Source: Chitinophagaceae bacterium
GTDB taxonomy: Bacteria; Bacteroidota; Bacteroidia; Chitinophagales; UBA10324
Assembly: GCA_947474435.1 (NCBI GenBank)
Contig: CANJII010000003.1
Span: forward strand, 86,297 to 150,296
Reading direction: 5' to 3'
DNA: 64,000 nucleotides
Position 1 is the first letter of the stretch. Every line of letters starts with the position of its first letter. The notes beneath the pieces were generated by a model, which was not told where the DNA came from, did no database searches, and saw only the letters and a program-made list of their open reading frames with translations. The translations under genes were made by a program, and so were the position numbers. Of the stretch, positions 53,278 to 62,169 are shown one piece after another.

Positions 53278-54366
53278 ATGAAAGAATTTCTATCTCAAAA
53301 AATACTCGACAATTCTGTTGAACAATATGCGTGGTTCTTTGGAATAGTATTGGTTGTTTTTTTATTCAAGCGTTACATATCCGGAATTCTCGGAACACTG
53401 ATATATAATTTCTTCCGGAAATACACCAAGGAGAATCGTGTGAAGCAATTCAATGCCCTCATCTTCCGTCCGGCTTCGTGGTTTATTATTTTACTCACCG
53501 CTTCATTTGCTTTCCGCCTATTAAAATTTCCTAAAGCGTGGGATGTAACAGTTATTGATTTTGATTTGAAAACCATTCTTTCAAAAATACTGGTTACAAT
53601 AATTGCAGTAACCTTTACATGGGTGCTTTTACGCGTAATTGATTTTATCACCATCATTTTAAGAGACCGGGCTGAACTCACTGAATCGAAAATGGATGAC
53701 CAGTTGGTTCCGTTCATTAAAGATTTACTGAAAATTATTGTTGCGCTCATCAGCATCGGAATTATTCTCGGCGCCATACTTCATTTCAACATTGCAAGTA
53801 TTCTCACCGGATTAGGAATTGGTGGATTAGCGTTAGCACTTGCTGCTCAGGACACACTTGCTAATTTGTTTGGTTCGCTAACTATTTTTTTAGATCGACC
53901 ATTTACAGTTGGTGACATTGTGAAAGTTGGAGAGGTAACAGGTAAGGTGGAGAAAGTTGGTTTCCGAAGCACACGATTGCGCACCACTGAAAAAACTTTT
54001 GTCACCATTCCGAATAAAAAGATGACCGACTCGAGTGTAGATAATTTAACACTTCGAACTCATCGCCGAGTGAACATGGTAATTGGTTTGAGTTACGATA
54101 CCACAACCGAACAACTTCGGAATATCATAGGCGATCTTCAGACATATTTTGATGGTCGCGAAGAAATGAATGAAGAAAATTTTGTGCGCTTCGATTCATT
54201 TAATGAGAGCGCAATTAACCTGATGGTGGAATATTATTTACCTCAAACCGAATATCTTTTATACATGAAAATGAAGGAGGAAATAAATTTTCTCATCCTG
54301 GAAACCATTCAGAAACATGGAAGCAAGGTTGCACATCCAATCAGGATTATGCAGCAAAAAACATGA
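53278..54366 (+). CDS. Small-conductance mechanosensitive channel family (MscS)
   Basis: A 362-residue MscS-type channel that would release solutes on hypo-osmotic shock. Four hydrophobic segments lie in the first 190 residues; the pore helix reads LTGLGIGGLALALAAQ, followed by the beta domain signature FLDRPFTVGDIVKVGEVTGKVE in parts. The C-terminal alpha/beta region is complete. Length fits a member with extra N-terminal helices. TATTTTTG at 53246-53253 may be the -7 box. It stands alone between the terminator and recA, to which it is convergent. Confidence 0.94.
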   Translation: MKEFLSQKILDNSVEQYAWFFGIVLVVFLFKRYISGILGTLIYNFFRKYTKENRVKQFNALIFRPASWFIILLTASFAFRLLKFPKAWDVTVIDFDLKTILSKILVTIIAVTFTWVLLRVIDFITIILRDRAELTESKMDDQLVPFIKDLLKIIVALISIGIILGAILHFNIASILTGLGIGGLALALAAQDTLANLFGSLTIFLDRPFTVGDIVKVGEVTGKVEKVGFRSTRLRTTEKTFVTIPNKKMTDSSVDNLTLRTHRRVNMVIGLSYDTTTEQLRNIIGDLQTYFDGREEMNEENFVRFDSFNESAINLMVEYYLPQTEYLLYMKMKEEINFLILETIQKHGSKVAHPIRIMQQKT

Positions 54367-54444
54367 ATGATAAAATACCAGAAAAATATTTTTTTAAAAT
54401 GAGTTCGATTTATATCAGGAGAAAAAAATATTGGTTTGATGTGA

Positions 54445-54481
54445 ATAAAAAAAATCCCGCTCCGAAAACCGAAACAGGATT
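54445..54481 (-). terminator. Weak terminator after recA
   Basis: An imperfect hairpin spans 54453-54481; AATCC/GGATT close it and several inner pairs match. On the minus strand it is followed by eight T (TTTTTTTTATTC). It lies 25 bp past the recA stop. Confidence 0.5.
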
Positions 54482-54505
54482 TTTTTTGACCAACTATTTT
54501 TAAAA

Positions 54506-55543
54506 CTATTTTTTATCAGCAGCTAATTCAGCAACAGGTGCTGCACCGTTCGACATCAGTTTGCCGCGCACTTTTGCTTCTATCTCTTCAGCCATTTCCG
54601 GATTGTCGCGCAGCAATTGTTTTACCGCATCGCGCCCCTGACCAAGTTTGTTTCCATCATAGCTGAACCATGAACCGGCTTTCTGAATAATCTGCATTTC
54701 AACTCCCATGTCTATGATTTCTCCAACCTTGCTTATTCCTTCACCATAAATAATATCGAACTCCACCATGCGGAAAGGCGGTGCCACTTTGTTTTTTACC
54801 ACTTTAACTTTTACTCGGTTGCCAATCACTTCTTCACCATCTTTTATTTGTGCAAGCCGACGAATATCCAAACGAACTGAAGCATAAAACTTAAGCGCGT
54901 TACCTCCGGTAGTGGTTTCAGGATTGCCGAACATGACTCCAATTTTTTCGCGCAACTGATTAATGAAAATACAAAGACAATTTGTTTTGCTGATGGTGCC
55001 GGTGAGTTTGCGCATAGCCTGACTCATTAACCTTGCGTGCAAGCCCATTTTGCTGTCGCCCATTTCGCCCTCAATTTCTGCTTTCGGAACAAGCGCTGCA
55101 ACAGAGTCAATCACGATCACATCGATGGCGCCTGAGCGAATCAGGTTGTCGGCAATTTCCAAAGCCTGTTCGCCATTATCTGGTTGAGAGATTAAAAGAT
55201 TCTCAACATCAACACCAAGTTTTTGCGCATACCCTTTATCGAATGCATGTTCCGCATCAATGAAAGCCGCAATGCCTCCGAGGCGTTGCGCTTCTGCAAT
55301 CACATGAGTAGCGAGTGTGGTTTTTCCGCTCGACTCCGGACCATAAATTTCTACTACTCTTCCTTTTGGTAATCCGCCAATTCCCAATGCAACATCCAAT
55401 CCGAGCGAGCCGGTTGAAATGGCTTCAAGAGGTTCAATAACCGAATCGCCTAATTTCATTACAGTGCCCTTGCCGTAATCTTTGTCAAGCTTGTCCATTG
55501 CAAGTTTGAGCGCCTTGAGTTTTTCTGAAGATATGTTTGCCAT
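54506..55543 (-). CDS. recA: Recombinase RecA
   Basis: DNA strand-exchange protein and co-protease for LexA-type repressors. The 345-residue protein has the Walker [10 protein letters not shown] near residue 69, the [11 protein letters not shown]alker B strand, the L2 loop [22 protein letters not shown] in parts, and a short C-terminal tail ending in ADKK. Length is normal. It is divergent from the LexA/UmuD-like gene across 228 bp that hold its likely promoter and a tandem 9-bp repeat, so damage control of both genes is likely. Confidence 0.98.
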   Translation of the reverse strand: MANISSEKLKALKLAMDKLDKDYGKGTVMKLGDSVIEPLEAISTGSLGLDVALGIGGLPKGRVVEIYGPESSGKTTLATHVIAEAQRLGGIAAFIDAEHAFDKGYAQKLGVDVENLLISQPDNGEQALEIADNLIRSGAIDVIVIDSVAALVPKAEIEGEMGDSKMGLHARLMSQAMRKLTGTISKTNCLCIFINQLREKIGVMFGNPETTTGGNALKFYASVRLDIRRLAQIKDGEEVIGNRVKVKVVKNKVAPPFRMVEFDIIYGEGISKVGEIIDMGVEMQIIQKAGSWFSYDGNKLGQGRDAVKQLLRDNPEMAEEIEAKVRGKLMSNGAAPVAELAADKK

Positions 55544-55672
55544 GATTTAAAATTTTTTTAATGAATGTATTGCTATACTCCACGAAAGTGAATCATCACT
55601 GTCTTTTAACCAACGAAAGTCAGGGAAATATTTATTCACAATTTTTGACTTGCTTGTTCATGAAGTTCGGGG

Positions 55673-55711
55673 CAAATATAAATATTCTTTTGAGTTTGTC
55701 AAGTTTGTCAA
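55673..55711 (-). promoter_or_regulatory. recA promoter with tandem TTGACAAAC repeat
   Basis: On the minus strand TATATTTG (55680-55673) is a good TAnnTTTG box. TTGAC at 55702-55698 lies 19 nt upstream as the -33 element. That element is inside TTGACAAACTTGACAAAC (55711-55694), two direct copies of a 9-mer. A repressor binding there would cover the -33 box; the LexA-like protein encoded divergently is the obvious candidate. Confidence 0.55.
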
Positions 55712-55748
55712 TAAATAAATATTTACAGAATAATTAATGAAATTTATT

Positions 55749-55756
55749 TAAGTTTG
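55749..55756 (+). promoter_or_regulatory. Putative -7 element of the LexA-like gene
   Basis: TAAGTTTG fits TAnnTTTG and ends 15 bp before the ATG at 55772, so the mRNA leader would be about 9 nt. It overlaps the alternative TTG start at 55754, which argues for the ATG. Confidence 0.42.
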
Positions 55757-55771
55757 CAGAAACAATCGAAT

Positions 55772-56398
55772 ATGCACCCGCTACAGGAACAATTGCTCAA
55801 TGAAATTGACCGGAAGAATATCGGCAACCTCACCCTTCGCGAAATAGGTGATCTCATTGGAGAAAAACTTCCGCAAAAAATAAAACATCATTTAACTCAG
55901 CTCGAAGCAAAGGGTTTTATTTTAATTGATAAGCGAAATCAAACCATCAAGCGCATCAGCAACAAAGCGAAAGCCGACAACCTTTTTGTTTCGTTGCCGA
56001 TAGTTGGTTCTGCGAATTGTGGACCGGCGGAGATTTATGCCAATGAAAATATTGACGGGTACTTAAAAATTTCGCGCAACCTGGTGCCTTATAAAAAAGG
56101 ATTGTATGTGATAAAAGCAGACGGCAACTCGCTGAACAAATCAAGTGTGAAGGGGAAGAATATTGAAAGCGGTGATTATGTGATTGTCGACAGCGAAAAT
56201 ATTTCGCCGAAAGACAACGACTATGTTGTTTCTATTATAGATGGCATGGCGAATATTAAAAAGTATCGTCTCGATAAAACCAATGACAGAATTGTATTGC
56301 TTTCAGAATCAACAAAAGATTATTCGCCAATCTTTATTCATCGTGATGATGATTTCAGAATAAGCGGGAAGGTGCTGGATGTGGTGAAGAAGTATTAA
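55772..56398 (+). CDS. LexA/UmuD-like S24 peptidase with winged-helix N-terminus
   Basis: A 208-residue protein with an N-terminal winged-helix domain (about 1-65) and a C-terminal S24 autoprotease domain. The expected cleavage site is Cys83-Gly84 in GSANCGPAE, as in UmuD rather than the Ala-Gly of E. coli LexA. The catalytic serine is Ser120 in ADGNSLNK (canonical GDSM is altered), and the lysine is Lys163 or 164 in ANIKKYRL. The DNA-binding domain and the position next to recA favour a LexA-type repressor. The ATG at 55772 is chosen over a TTG at 55754. No umuC-like gene is adjacent. Confidence 0.85.
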   Translation: MHPLQEQLLNEIDRKNIGNLTLREIGDLIGEKLPQKIKHHLTQLEAKGFILIDKRNQTIKRISNKAKADNLFVSLPIVGSANCGPAEIYANENIDGYLKISRNLVPYKKGLYVIKADGNSLNKSSVKGKNIESGDYVIVDSENISPKDNDYVVSIIDGMANIKKYRLDKTNDRIVLLSESTKDYSPIFIHRDDDFRISGKVLDVVKKY

Positions 56399-56739
56399 AG
56401 AAAAGAATTTGAATATTGTTTCTAAGTTTATTCAACTCCTTCAGAGGTGTGGTTTGATATTTTGTTCCTTTCTCCGAATTTCATTCGGAGTTATTCATGT
56501 TAAAGTCCTTTGGACTTTTATTTATAAAATGTAAATCTTGTTGGCTTGTTTATTTTTGTTCATACTACGACTTTCTGATAGAAATTTTGTCGAATTGATT
56601 TCTTAAATTCCCCAATCCGGAACTGTGTTCGAACAAAATCCTGAAAGTATTTAATTTGAATAACTCTGCATGAAATGCAGAGCGTACAAAATCCATCAAT
56701 ACAACACAACCGCGAAGTGGTTGAATAGAGAAGCGCAAT
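56399..56739. other. Intergenic region with four short palindromes
   Basis: No gene is seen in these 341 bp. Four short hairpins with mostly 3-nt loops occur: CTCCGAATttcATTCGGAG (56472-56490), AAAGTCCtttGGACTTT (56502-56518), CTCTGCATgaaATGCAGAG (56664-56682) and CAACCGCgaaGTGGTTG (56707-56723, one G-U pair). Three share a GAA loop on one strand. The arrangement looks like a degenerate cluster of a dispersed repeat family. Confidence 0.65.
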
Positions 56740-57399
56740 TCATTTCTTCATCTTCACTTTTGGCAAAGTGCTTTGATAATATTTACAAACCTCCCGCAAC
56801 CCGCACTCTTCGCATTTTGGTTTTCGTGCCACACAAACATATCGTCCGTGTAATATCAACCAGTGATGCGCTTTCGAAATTAAATTTTCAGGGATGTATT
56901 TTATCAGTTGCAATTCGGTTTGCAATGGATTTTTTGCGCCTCGTGTTAAACCGATTCTTGCAGCTACTCTTTGCACATGCGTGTCAACCGCCATCTTCGG
57001 CTGATTGAAAATGCAGGAGGCAATCACATTCGCGGTCTTTCTTCCAACTCCGGGCAACTGCTGTAACAGATCGGTGTCTGATGGAACCTCACTGTCGAAT
57101 TTCTCCACCAGCATTTGCGACATACCAATCAGGTGCTTGGTTTTGTTGTTCGGATACGAGATGCTTTTAACGAAAGGAAAAACTTCATCGAAAGTTGCTT
57201 TTGATAATTTTTCAGGCGTAGGATATTTTTTAAAGAGCGCAGGAGTAGTCATGTTTACCCGCTTATCAGTACACTGCGCTGAAAGAATAACTGATACTAA
57301 AAGCTGAAACGGATTTTCATACACCAATTCTGTTTCGGCAACGGGCATATTTTTTTCGAAGTACTGAATAACAAAATCAAATAAATCTTTGCGGGTCAT
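56740..57399 (-). CDS. nth: Endonuclease III
   Basis: Base-excision glycosylase/AP lyase that removes oxidised pyrimidines. The 219-residue protein has LLVSVILSAQCTDKRVN, the helix-hairpin-helix LPGVGRKTANVI with the catalytic Lys, MAVDTHVQRVAAR with the catalytic Asp, and four C-terminal cysteines for the iron-sulfur cluster (CVARKPKCEECGLREVC). Length is normal. It is transcribed towards the palindrome cluster; oppC lies 67 bp upstream in the same direction. Confidence 0.96.
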   Translation of the reverse strand: MTRKDLFDFVIQYFEKNMPVAETELVYENPFQLLVSVILSAQCTDKRVNMTTPALFKKYPTPEKLSKATFDEVFPFVKSISYPNNKTKHLIGMSQMLVEKFDSEVPSDTDLLQQLPGVGRKTANVIASCIFNQPKMAVDTHVQRVAARIGLTRGAKNPLQTELQLIKYIPENLISKAHHWLILHGRYVCVARKPKCEECGLREVCKYYQSTLPKVKMKK

Positions 57400-57466
57400 C
57401 AGGCGAATGTATCTTTAAAAGAAAACCAAAATCATTAACAAGAATCAAAATTGAATTTCATAGTTG

Positions 57467-58735
57467 CTACTTCATCTGCGTTCTAACATCCAACGCATCT
57501 CTCAGTCCGTTTCCTAAGAGATTAAAGGCAAGAACAAGAATCATAATAGCAACTCCGGGAATGATTGCCATTGAAGGATTGCCTGAAACAATGAATCCAT
57601 AGTTATCGCGAATCATGCTGCCCCAACTTGGTGTGGGTGCCTGCACGCCGATGCCGAGAAAACTTAAACCTGCTTCAACAAGAATTGCGGTTGCGAAATT
57701 AGAAGCTGCCATCACCATCACTGGACCGATTACATTCGGAATAATGTGACGAAGAATAATACGCACATGACTGTAACCCATACTGCGTGCAGCTTCAATG
57801 TAATCGAGTTCGCGCAGACTCATTACTTGTCCGCGAATAACACGCGCAGTGCCAACCCACATGGTTAAACCCACGGCAAAAAATATTTGCCAGAAACCTT
57901 TTCCTAAAGCAATGGTGATTGCAAATACTAAAAGCAAAGTTGGTATTGCCCATATTACATTAATGAGCCACGAAATAATTTCATCTGTTACACCTCTGAA
58001 ATATCCAGCAACAGAGCCAAGCAGAATTCCAATGAACAACGAAATAAAAACTGCAATGCCTCCTACACTCAGCGAAACCCGTGTTCCGATTAATAACCGA
58101 CTGAGAATATCTCTACCATAAGTATCAGTTCCGAGCCAGTAAGTACGGCGAATGAAATTTTCTTTCTCCACTTGCTGTTGCAATTCAGTAAGTAAAATTT
58201 TTTGTTGTTCGTTTTTAAAATTTTTAAAAACGATTTGTCCATTTTCAAATTGTGCCGATGTATCACTCAATGAATTTGCGAACGCAACATCAGCGAGATT
58301 GAAAGTCAGGAGTTCGGGGTCGAGACCTTCTCCCTGAAAAGATTTTACTTTTACATTTTTTCCTTCGATGTGATGTTCAAGAATCGGAATCATACGATAA
58401 TTATTTTCAGTTCCGGTGAACTGCTTTCCAATAAATGATTCTGAAATTTCTTCCTTGTCTTTTTTCACCTTTAAAAATTCAATCGAAAATCCCGGATGCT
58501 GCAACGCAAGTTCAGGAATCATTTCGTTTGCATTCGGAGAATTATCTGTAGAAAAAATATAAGCGAATGCAGAAACAAAAATGGCGAGCACAATCAGAAA
58601 TAAACCAACCATTGCCGGAGTGCTTTTCTTTAATCTGCGCCAGGCAAGCGTGGCGGGTGTAGCCCCACCTCTAACTCCTCCCCTAAGGGGAGGAGAACTG
58701 TCGCGCTGTTTTTTCTTGTCTGCTTCGCCGCTCAT
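57467..58735 (-). CDS. Oligopeptide ABC transporter permease (OppC/DppC type)
   Basis: Inner-membrane permease of a peptide or nickel importer, 422 residues. A first membrane segment (about 40-60) is followed by a large extracytoplasmic region (about 65-205), then five hydrophobic segments with the EAA loop (YIEAARSMGYSHVRIILRHIIPN in parts) that contacts the ATPase. The extra loop makes it longer than E. coli OppC (302), as often in Bacteroidota. Residues 13-25 (SSPPLRGGVRGGA) are encoded by a palindromic repeat, and an inverted copy lies just upstream of the ATG. No OppB, ATPase or binding protein is next to it. Confidence 0.93.
   Translation of the reverse strand: MSGEADKKKQRDSSPPLRGGVRGGATPATLAWRRLKKSTPAMVGLFLIVLAIFVSAFAYIFSTDNSPNANEMIPELALQHPGFSIEFLKVKKDKEEISESFIGKQFTGTENNYRMIPILEHHIEGKNVKVKSFQGEGLDPELLTFNLADVAFANSLSDTSAQFENGQIVFKNFKNEQQKILLTELQQQVEKENFIRRTYWLGTDTYGRDILSRLLIGTRVSLSVGGIAVFISLFIGILLGSVAGYFRGVTDEIISWLINVIWAIPTLLLVFAITIALGKGFWQIFFAVGLTMWVGTARVIRGQVMSLRELDYIEAARSMGYSHVRIILRHIIPNVIGPVMVMAASNFATAILVEAGLSFLGIGVQAPTPSWGSMIRDNYGFIVSGNPSMAIIPGVAIMILVLAFNLLGNGLRDALDVRTQMK
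58661..58696. repeat. CTCCCCTTAGGGGAG repeat, copy 1, in oppC
   Basis: Core palindrome CTCCTCCCCTAAGGGGAGGAG-like sequence at 58675-58695 with a GCCCCACCTCTAAC flank at 58662-58675. It encodes part of the oppC N-terminus. Copy 2 is inverted relative to it about 65 bp away. Confidence 0.8.
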
Positions 58736-58759
58736 TTTTTATCATCTGTATTTAAGTCG

Positions 58760-58791
58760 CTCCCCTTAGGGGAGGGATTTAGGGTGGGGCT
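58760..58791. repeat. CTCCCCTTAGGGGAG repeat, copy 2
   Basis: CGCTCCCCTTAGGGGAGGG followed by ATTTAGGGTGGGGC. It fills most of the 58 bp between the oppC start codon and the stop of the small hypothetical gene, in the orientation opposite to copy 1. Confidence 0.8.
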
Positions 58792-58793
58792 TG

Positions 58794-59054
58794 TCATCGG
58801 CTGTTGTGTTCGAGCAATCCTTTTTTAGTGGCGACATAACTGGCAGATTTTATACGAGAGAAATCAGGAGATTCCAATTTCAGGTAATCCTTTTCGTCTT
58901 TATCAAATACCAATTGCTGAATGAAATCTTTCTTCAATAAATCTATCAACGAATCATTTAATTTCTCTTCATCGCAACCAATGACCTGAAGCAACTGCTG
59001 AAAAGAGCAGAGGAAGTACACTTCATCCATTATCTGAAACTCGAGGTCGTTCAT
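58794..59054 (-). CDS. Small hypothetical protein
   Basis: An 86-residue protein not recognised as a named family. It is mostly helical by composition, acidic, with a winged-helix-like outline (a Leu-rich helix, DDEKL-type turn, LLKKDFIQQLVF and a final basic ATKKGLLEHN). No signal peptide or membrane segment. It starts 5 bp after the glycosyltransferase stop and is likely the last gene of a hydrolase-glycosyltransferase-hypothetical run. The compact, biased composition and tight spacing support it as real. Confidence 0.65.
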   Translation of the reverse strand: MNDLEFQIMDEVYFLCSFQQLLQVIGCDEEKLNDSLIDLLKKDFIQQLVFDKDEKDYLKLESPDFSRIKSASYVATKKGLLEHNSR

Positions 59055-59059
59055 TGCAG

Positions 59060-60196
59060 TTATTTGTTTGTTCTGCCTTTCCAGTTGTAAGATTTCACCT
59101 GACTTAAAACTCCGGCAATTAAAACATAAGTGATGTGAAAAATTTGTGCGGGTAAAAATATCAGCAGCAGTTTTTTTCTGCAGAAAAAGTTGGCAACATT
59201 AAAAAGGAATGCTGCATCAATTAAACTCTTGGTAATAACCATGAACAGAAAAACAAAAAGAAAAACAGGTTGGAAGAATGCCATTACTCCGCTCACAGCG
59301 ATGCAACAATAAAAAAGAAATATCGTGGCAAGAGAAGCAGTAATTCTGAAATCAGAATAATGTTTTGACTTAGAACCCCACCGGATTCGTTGTTGTAAAA
59401 ATTCATTCCACGATGAAGAAGCAAATGTGCGGACTGTTGCATCTGTTGATTTTAAATAGGAAACCGTATTCGGATTTTGTTTGAATGCTTTCATCAATAA
59501 AAACATATCGTCGCCACTTGGAATTATTTCGTTGTCGGTAAATCCACCGAGCTGATAAAAGAGTTCGCGTGTGTAAGCGAGGTTGGCACCGTTGCAAAGT
59601 GCAGGCATTTTCCAGTACAAACTTCCGCAGGCAATTCCGGTGAAACCAAAAAAATCGAGCGACTGCATTTGTTCAAATAAGTTTTTCTCGTAGTGATAAG
59701 CAACCGGTCCGAGAATAAATTGTTTGAGATTCAATTCGTGTTCAGCAACCAGATTCAATATCCAGTTTTCATTCATGCGGCAATCGGCATCAGTTGTAAT
59801 AATTAAAGTCGCATTAGTTTTTGCAATTGCTGTTTCAATGGATTTTTTCTTCGAAGAAAATTTTTGTTCTGAAGCAAAATCTTTCATCTGAATAATTCTT
59901 AGTCGTGAATCGGAAACTGATTTTAAAATTTCAATAGTTTTATCAGAAGAAAAATCATCCACTACAATCAGCTCCATTAATTCAGCAGGATAATTCTGGT
60001 TTAAAATATCATTCACACAATGGAGAATATTCTCTTCTTCATTTCGCGCAGCAACTACAACTGCCACATTCGTTTTTGGCTGAAATGATTTTGGAAAAAA
60101 AAAATCATTTGTTGCAATCCATCCGCTGTAATACAAAAGCATTAACACGAGATACAGGCAGAAAAGTAATGCGCAGATAAAAAGCAGTGCGGTCAT
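59060..60196 (-). CDS. Family 2 glycosyltransferase, membrane-associated
   Basis: A 378-residue protein with an N-terminal membrane segment (about 3-22), a GT-A catalytic domain (about 45-270) and C-terminal membrane segments. Visible motifs are VVVAARNEEENI, VVDDFSSDKT, TTDADCRMNENWI (the DxD-type metal site), GDDMFLLMKAF, and QRIRWGSKSKH, matching the Q(R/Q)xRW signature of processive GT2 enzymes. It probably builds a surface polysaccharide or glycolipid. Its ATG overlaps the hydrolase stop by four bases. Confidence 0.9.
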   Translation of the reverse strand: MTALLFICALLFCLYLVLMLLYYSGWIATNDFFFPKSFQPKTNVAVVVAARNEEENILHCVNDILNQNYPAELMELIVVDDFSSDKTIEILKSVSDSRLRIIQMKDFASEQKFSSKKKSIETAIAKTNATLIITTDADCRMNENWILNLVAEHELNLKQFILGPVAYHYEKNLFEQMQSLDFFGFTGIACGSLYWKMPALCNGANLAYTRELFYQLGGFTDNEIIPSGDDMFLLMKAFKQNPNTVSYLKSTDATVRTFASSSWNEFLQQRIRWGSKSKHYSDFRITASLATIFLFYCCIAVSGVMAFFQPVFLFVFLFMVITKSLIDAAFLFNVANFFCRKKLLLIFLPAQIFHITYVLIAGVLSQVKSYNWKGRTNK

Positions 60197-61008
60197 TTGT
60201 TCAGCGCTTTTAATAGTTCTTCATTCAGATATTCTTTCACAAGATGATGACCTTTTGGGAGAATAATGAGCTGTGTGTTGTTCAATCCTTTTACAAATCG
60301 TTTTCCAAATACCGGTCTTATCACTTTATCAAACTCACCAAAGAAAAGATAAGAGTGAATTTTATTTTCATTTAGTAATTGTCGCGCAGTTTTTACATCG
60401 GTATCAAAATCTTTAATGCAGTACCACACATCAAACGAGAATTGTCGCTTCTCTTCAGTTGCTAATTGCGATTCAATAAATTTTTTGAGTGAATATGGAA
60501 TGATGTGCAACCAAGCCAGAAATTTTACAACAGCAAAATATTTTTCAGGTCGCCGTACTAAATGTAAAAATAATTTTCGCCCCCAGGCAGGATAAATCGC
60601 AAGGTTGTACCAAATGTTTTTTCTTAAACCATCGGGCGCAATTAAAAATAGTTCGTCAATTTGTTCAGGTAATTCATTCAAAGCACCAATCACCATTTTC
60701 CCTCCCAGACTAAATCCCATCAATGAAAACCTTTTTTTGTTAAACTGTTTCAGAAAAAGAGAAATAATGTTTTTCAAATCGTTCTTCAAAAAAAATTCAT
60801 TGCTCCATTGAGTCATTCCATGTAGCGGCAAATCGATGGAAACAATGGTGTAAAATTTTCCAAGTCCAGATTCCAGAACGGGAAAATTGTAGGCATTTTC
60901 TCCAAAACCATGAAAACAAAAAAGTAATTTTTCTCCACTGCCGAATAAGATGTAATGAATCTTATGCGCATTGTAATTCAGATATAAATTTTCAGAAGTG
61001 AGATTCAC
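60193..61008 (-). CDS. Alpha/beta hydrolase
   Basis: A 271-residue alpha/beta hydrolase-fold protein. The nucleophile elbow reads LMGFSLGGKM, the oxyanion strand CFHGFGENA lies upstream, and the C-terminal LPKGHHLVKE holds the catalytic His, with an Asp in GEFDKVIRP. No signal peptide. The start appears to be GTG at 61008. Substrate unknown; esters, thioesters or lipids are all possible. It is the first gene of an overlapping operon with the glycosyltransferase. Confidence 0.85.
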   Translation of the reverse strand: MNLTSENLYLNYNAHKIHYILFGSGEKLLFCFHGFGENAYNFPVLESGLGKFYTIVSIDLPLHGMTQWSNEFFLKNDLKNIISLFLKQFNKKRFSLMGFSLGGKMVIGALNELPEQIDELFLIAPDGLRKNIWYNLAIYPAWGRKLFLHLVRRPEKYFAVVKFLAWLHIIPYSLKKFIESQLATEEKRQFSFDVWYCIKDFDTDVKTARQLLNENKIHSYLFFGEFDKVIRPVFGKRFVKGLNNTQLIILPKGHHLVKEYLNEELLKALNK

Positions 61009-61149
61009 GACAACAATGTTAGTGGTTTTATTGGTCGGATGAATTTGAAGATTTTATTTGCCGGTAAATTTTTTCTGATAGAAATAAAAATGAGATTAAA
61101 AATAATTTAATTGCCTCGCTTACTTTAGCCACCCAATATAAAAAAAACT

Positions 61150-62169
61150 ATGATAAAATTTGGATTGGTAGGTTGCGGAAGTATCGGCGAACGGCACGCA
61201 AAACACATTTCTGATAATACGGAAGCTGAATTGATTGCTGCTTTTGATATTAAATCAGAACGAAAAGAATCGCTGGAAAAGAAATATAACATTTCACCAA
61301 CTTCCTCTTTGGCCGAAATGGTGAACCAGAAGGAAATTGATATTATTTCTGTATGCACTCCGAATGGGAATCATTTTTCTACTGCACTGCTTGCTTTGGA
61401 AGCCGGCAAAAATGTGCTCATTGAAAAACCAATGACCATAAATAAACTGGATGCAGAGCGGCTTATATACAGCGGGCTAAAAAACAACAAACAGATTTTT
61501 GTAGTTAAACAAAACAGGTTTAACCCTCCGGTTCAGCATTTGAAACAGTTGATGCAGCGCGAACAATTGGGGAAAATATATTTTGTAGTAATTGATTGTT
61601 TTTGGAATCGAAATAAAGAATATTATTTAAACAGCGATTGGAAAGGAAAAAAGAATGATGATGGTGGAACTCTATTCACACAGTTTTCGCACTTCATTGA
61701 TATTCCTTATTATTTATTTGGTGATATTGATTTGGAATCAATTACCGGTGTTATTAAAAATGCAGGCCACGATGGATTAATTGAGTTTGAAGATACGGGA
61801 GCATTCACATTTAAATTCAAAGGGGGAGCATTGGGAAGTTTGAATTATACCACAGCAAGTTTCAAACAAAATATGGAAGGGTCAATTACTGTGTTCGCTG
61901 AAAATGCAACAATAAAAATCGGTGGTCAGTATCTTAATACTCTGGAATATCAAAAGACAAATGGCTTCGATAACTTTGAATTGCCTGAATCAAAACCTGC
62001 AAACGATTATGGATTTTATCAGGGAAGCATGAGCAATCACGATAAAATTATTGCCAATGTGGTAGATGCACTTTCAGGAAAAGGACAAATTATGACCAAT
62101 GCTGTTGAAGGAATGAAAGTGGTTGAAATTATTGAGCGCATGTACACTGTTGCCAAATTGATTTCGTAA
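61150..62169 (+). CDS. Gfo/Idh/MocA oxidoreductase, WlbA/GnnA-like
   Basis: NAD-dependent sugar dehydrogenase of 339 residues. The Rossmann motif is GLVGCGSIGERHA, then VLIEKPMTINK with the catalytic Lys, and DGGTLFTQFSHFIDIPYYLFGD. That last block and CFWNRNKEYY resemble UDP-GlcNAc(A) 3-dehydrogenases (WlbA/WbpB, GnnA). The 1-nt overlap with the LpxA-like gene suggests that the two act in one pathway, for instance forming a 3-amino sugar for lipid A or another glycolipid. A partner aminotransferase is not in the window. Family clear, substrate inferred. Confidence 0.86.
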   Translation: MIKFGLVGCGSIGERHAKHISDNTEAELIAAFDIKSERKESLEKKYNISPTSSLAEMVNQKEIDIISVCTPNGNHFSTALLALEAGKNVLIEKPMTINKLDAERLIYSGLKNNKQIFVVKQNRFNPPVQHLKQLMQREQLGKIYFVVIDCFWNRNKEYYLNSDWKGKKNDDGGTLFTQFSHFIDIPYYLFGDIDLESITGVIKNAGHDGLIEFEDTGAFTFKFKGGALGSLNYTTASFKQNMEGSITVFAENATIKIGGQYLNTLEYQKTNGFDNFELPESKPANDYGFYQGSMSNHDKIIANVVDALSGKGQIMTNAVEGMKVVEIIERMYTVAKLIS

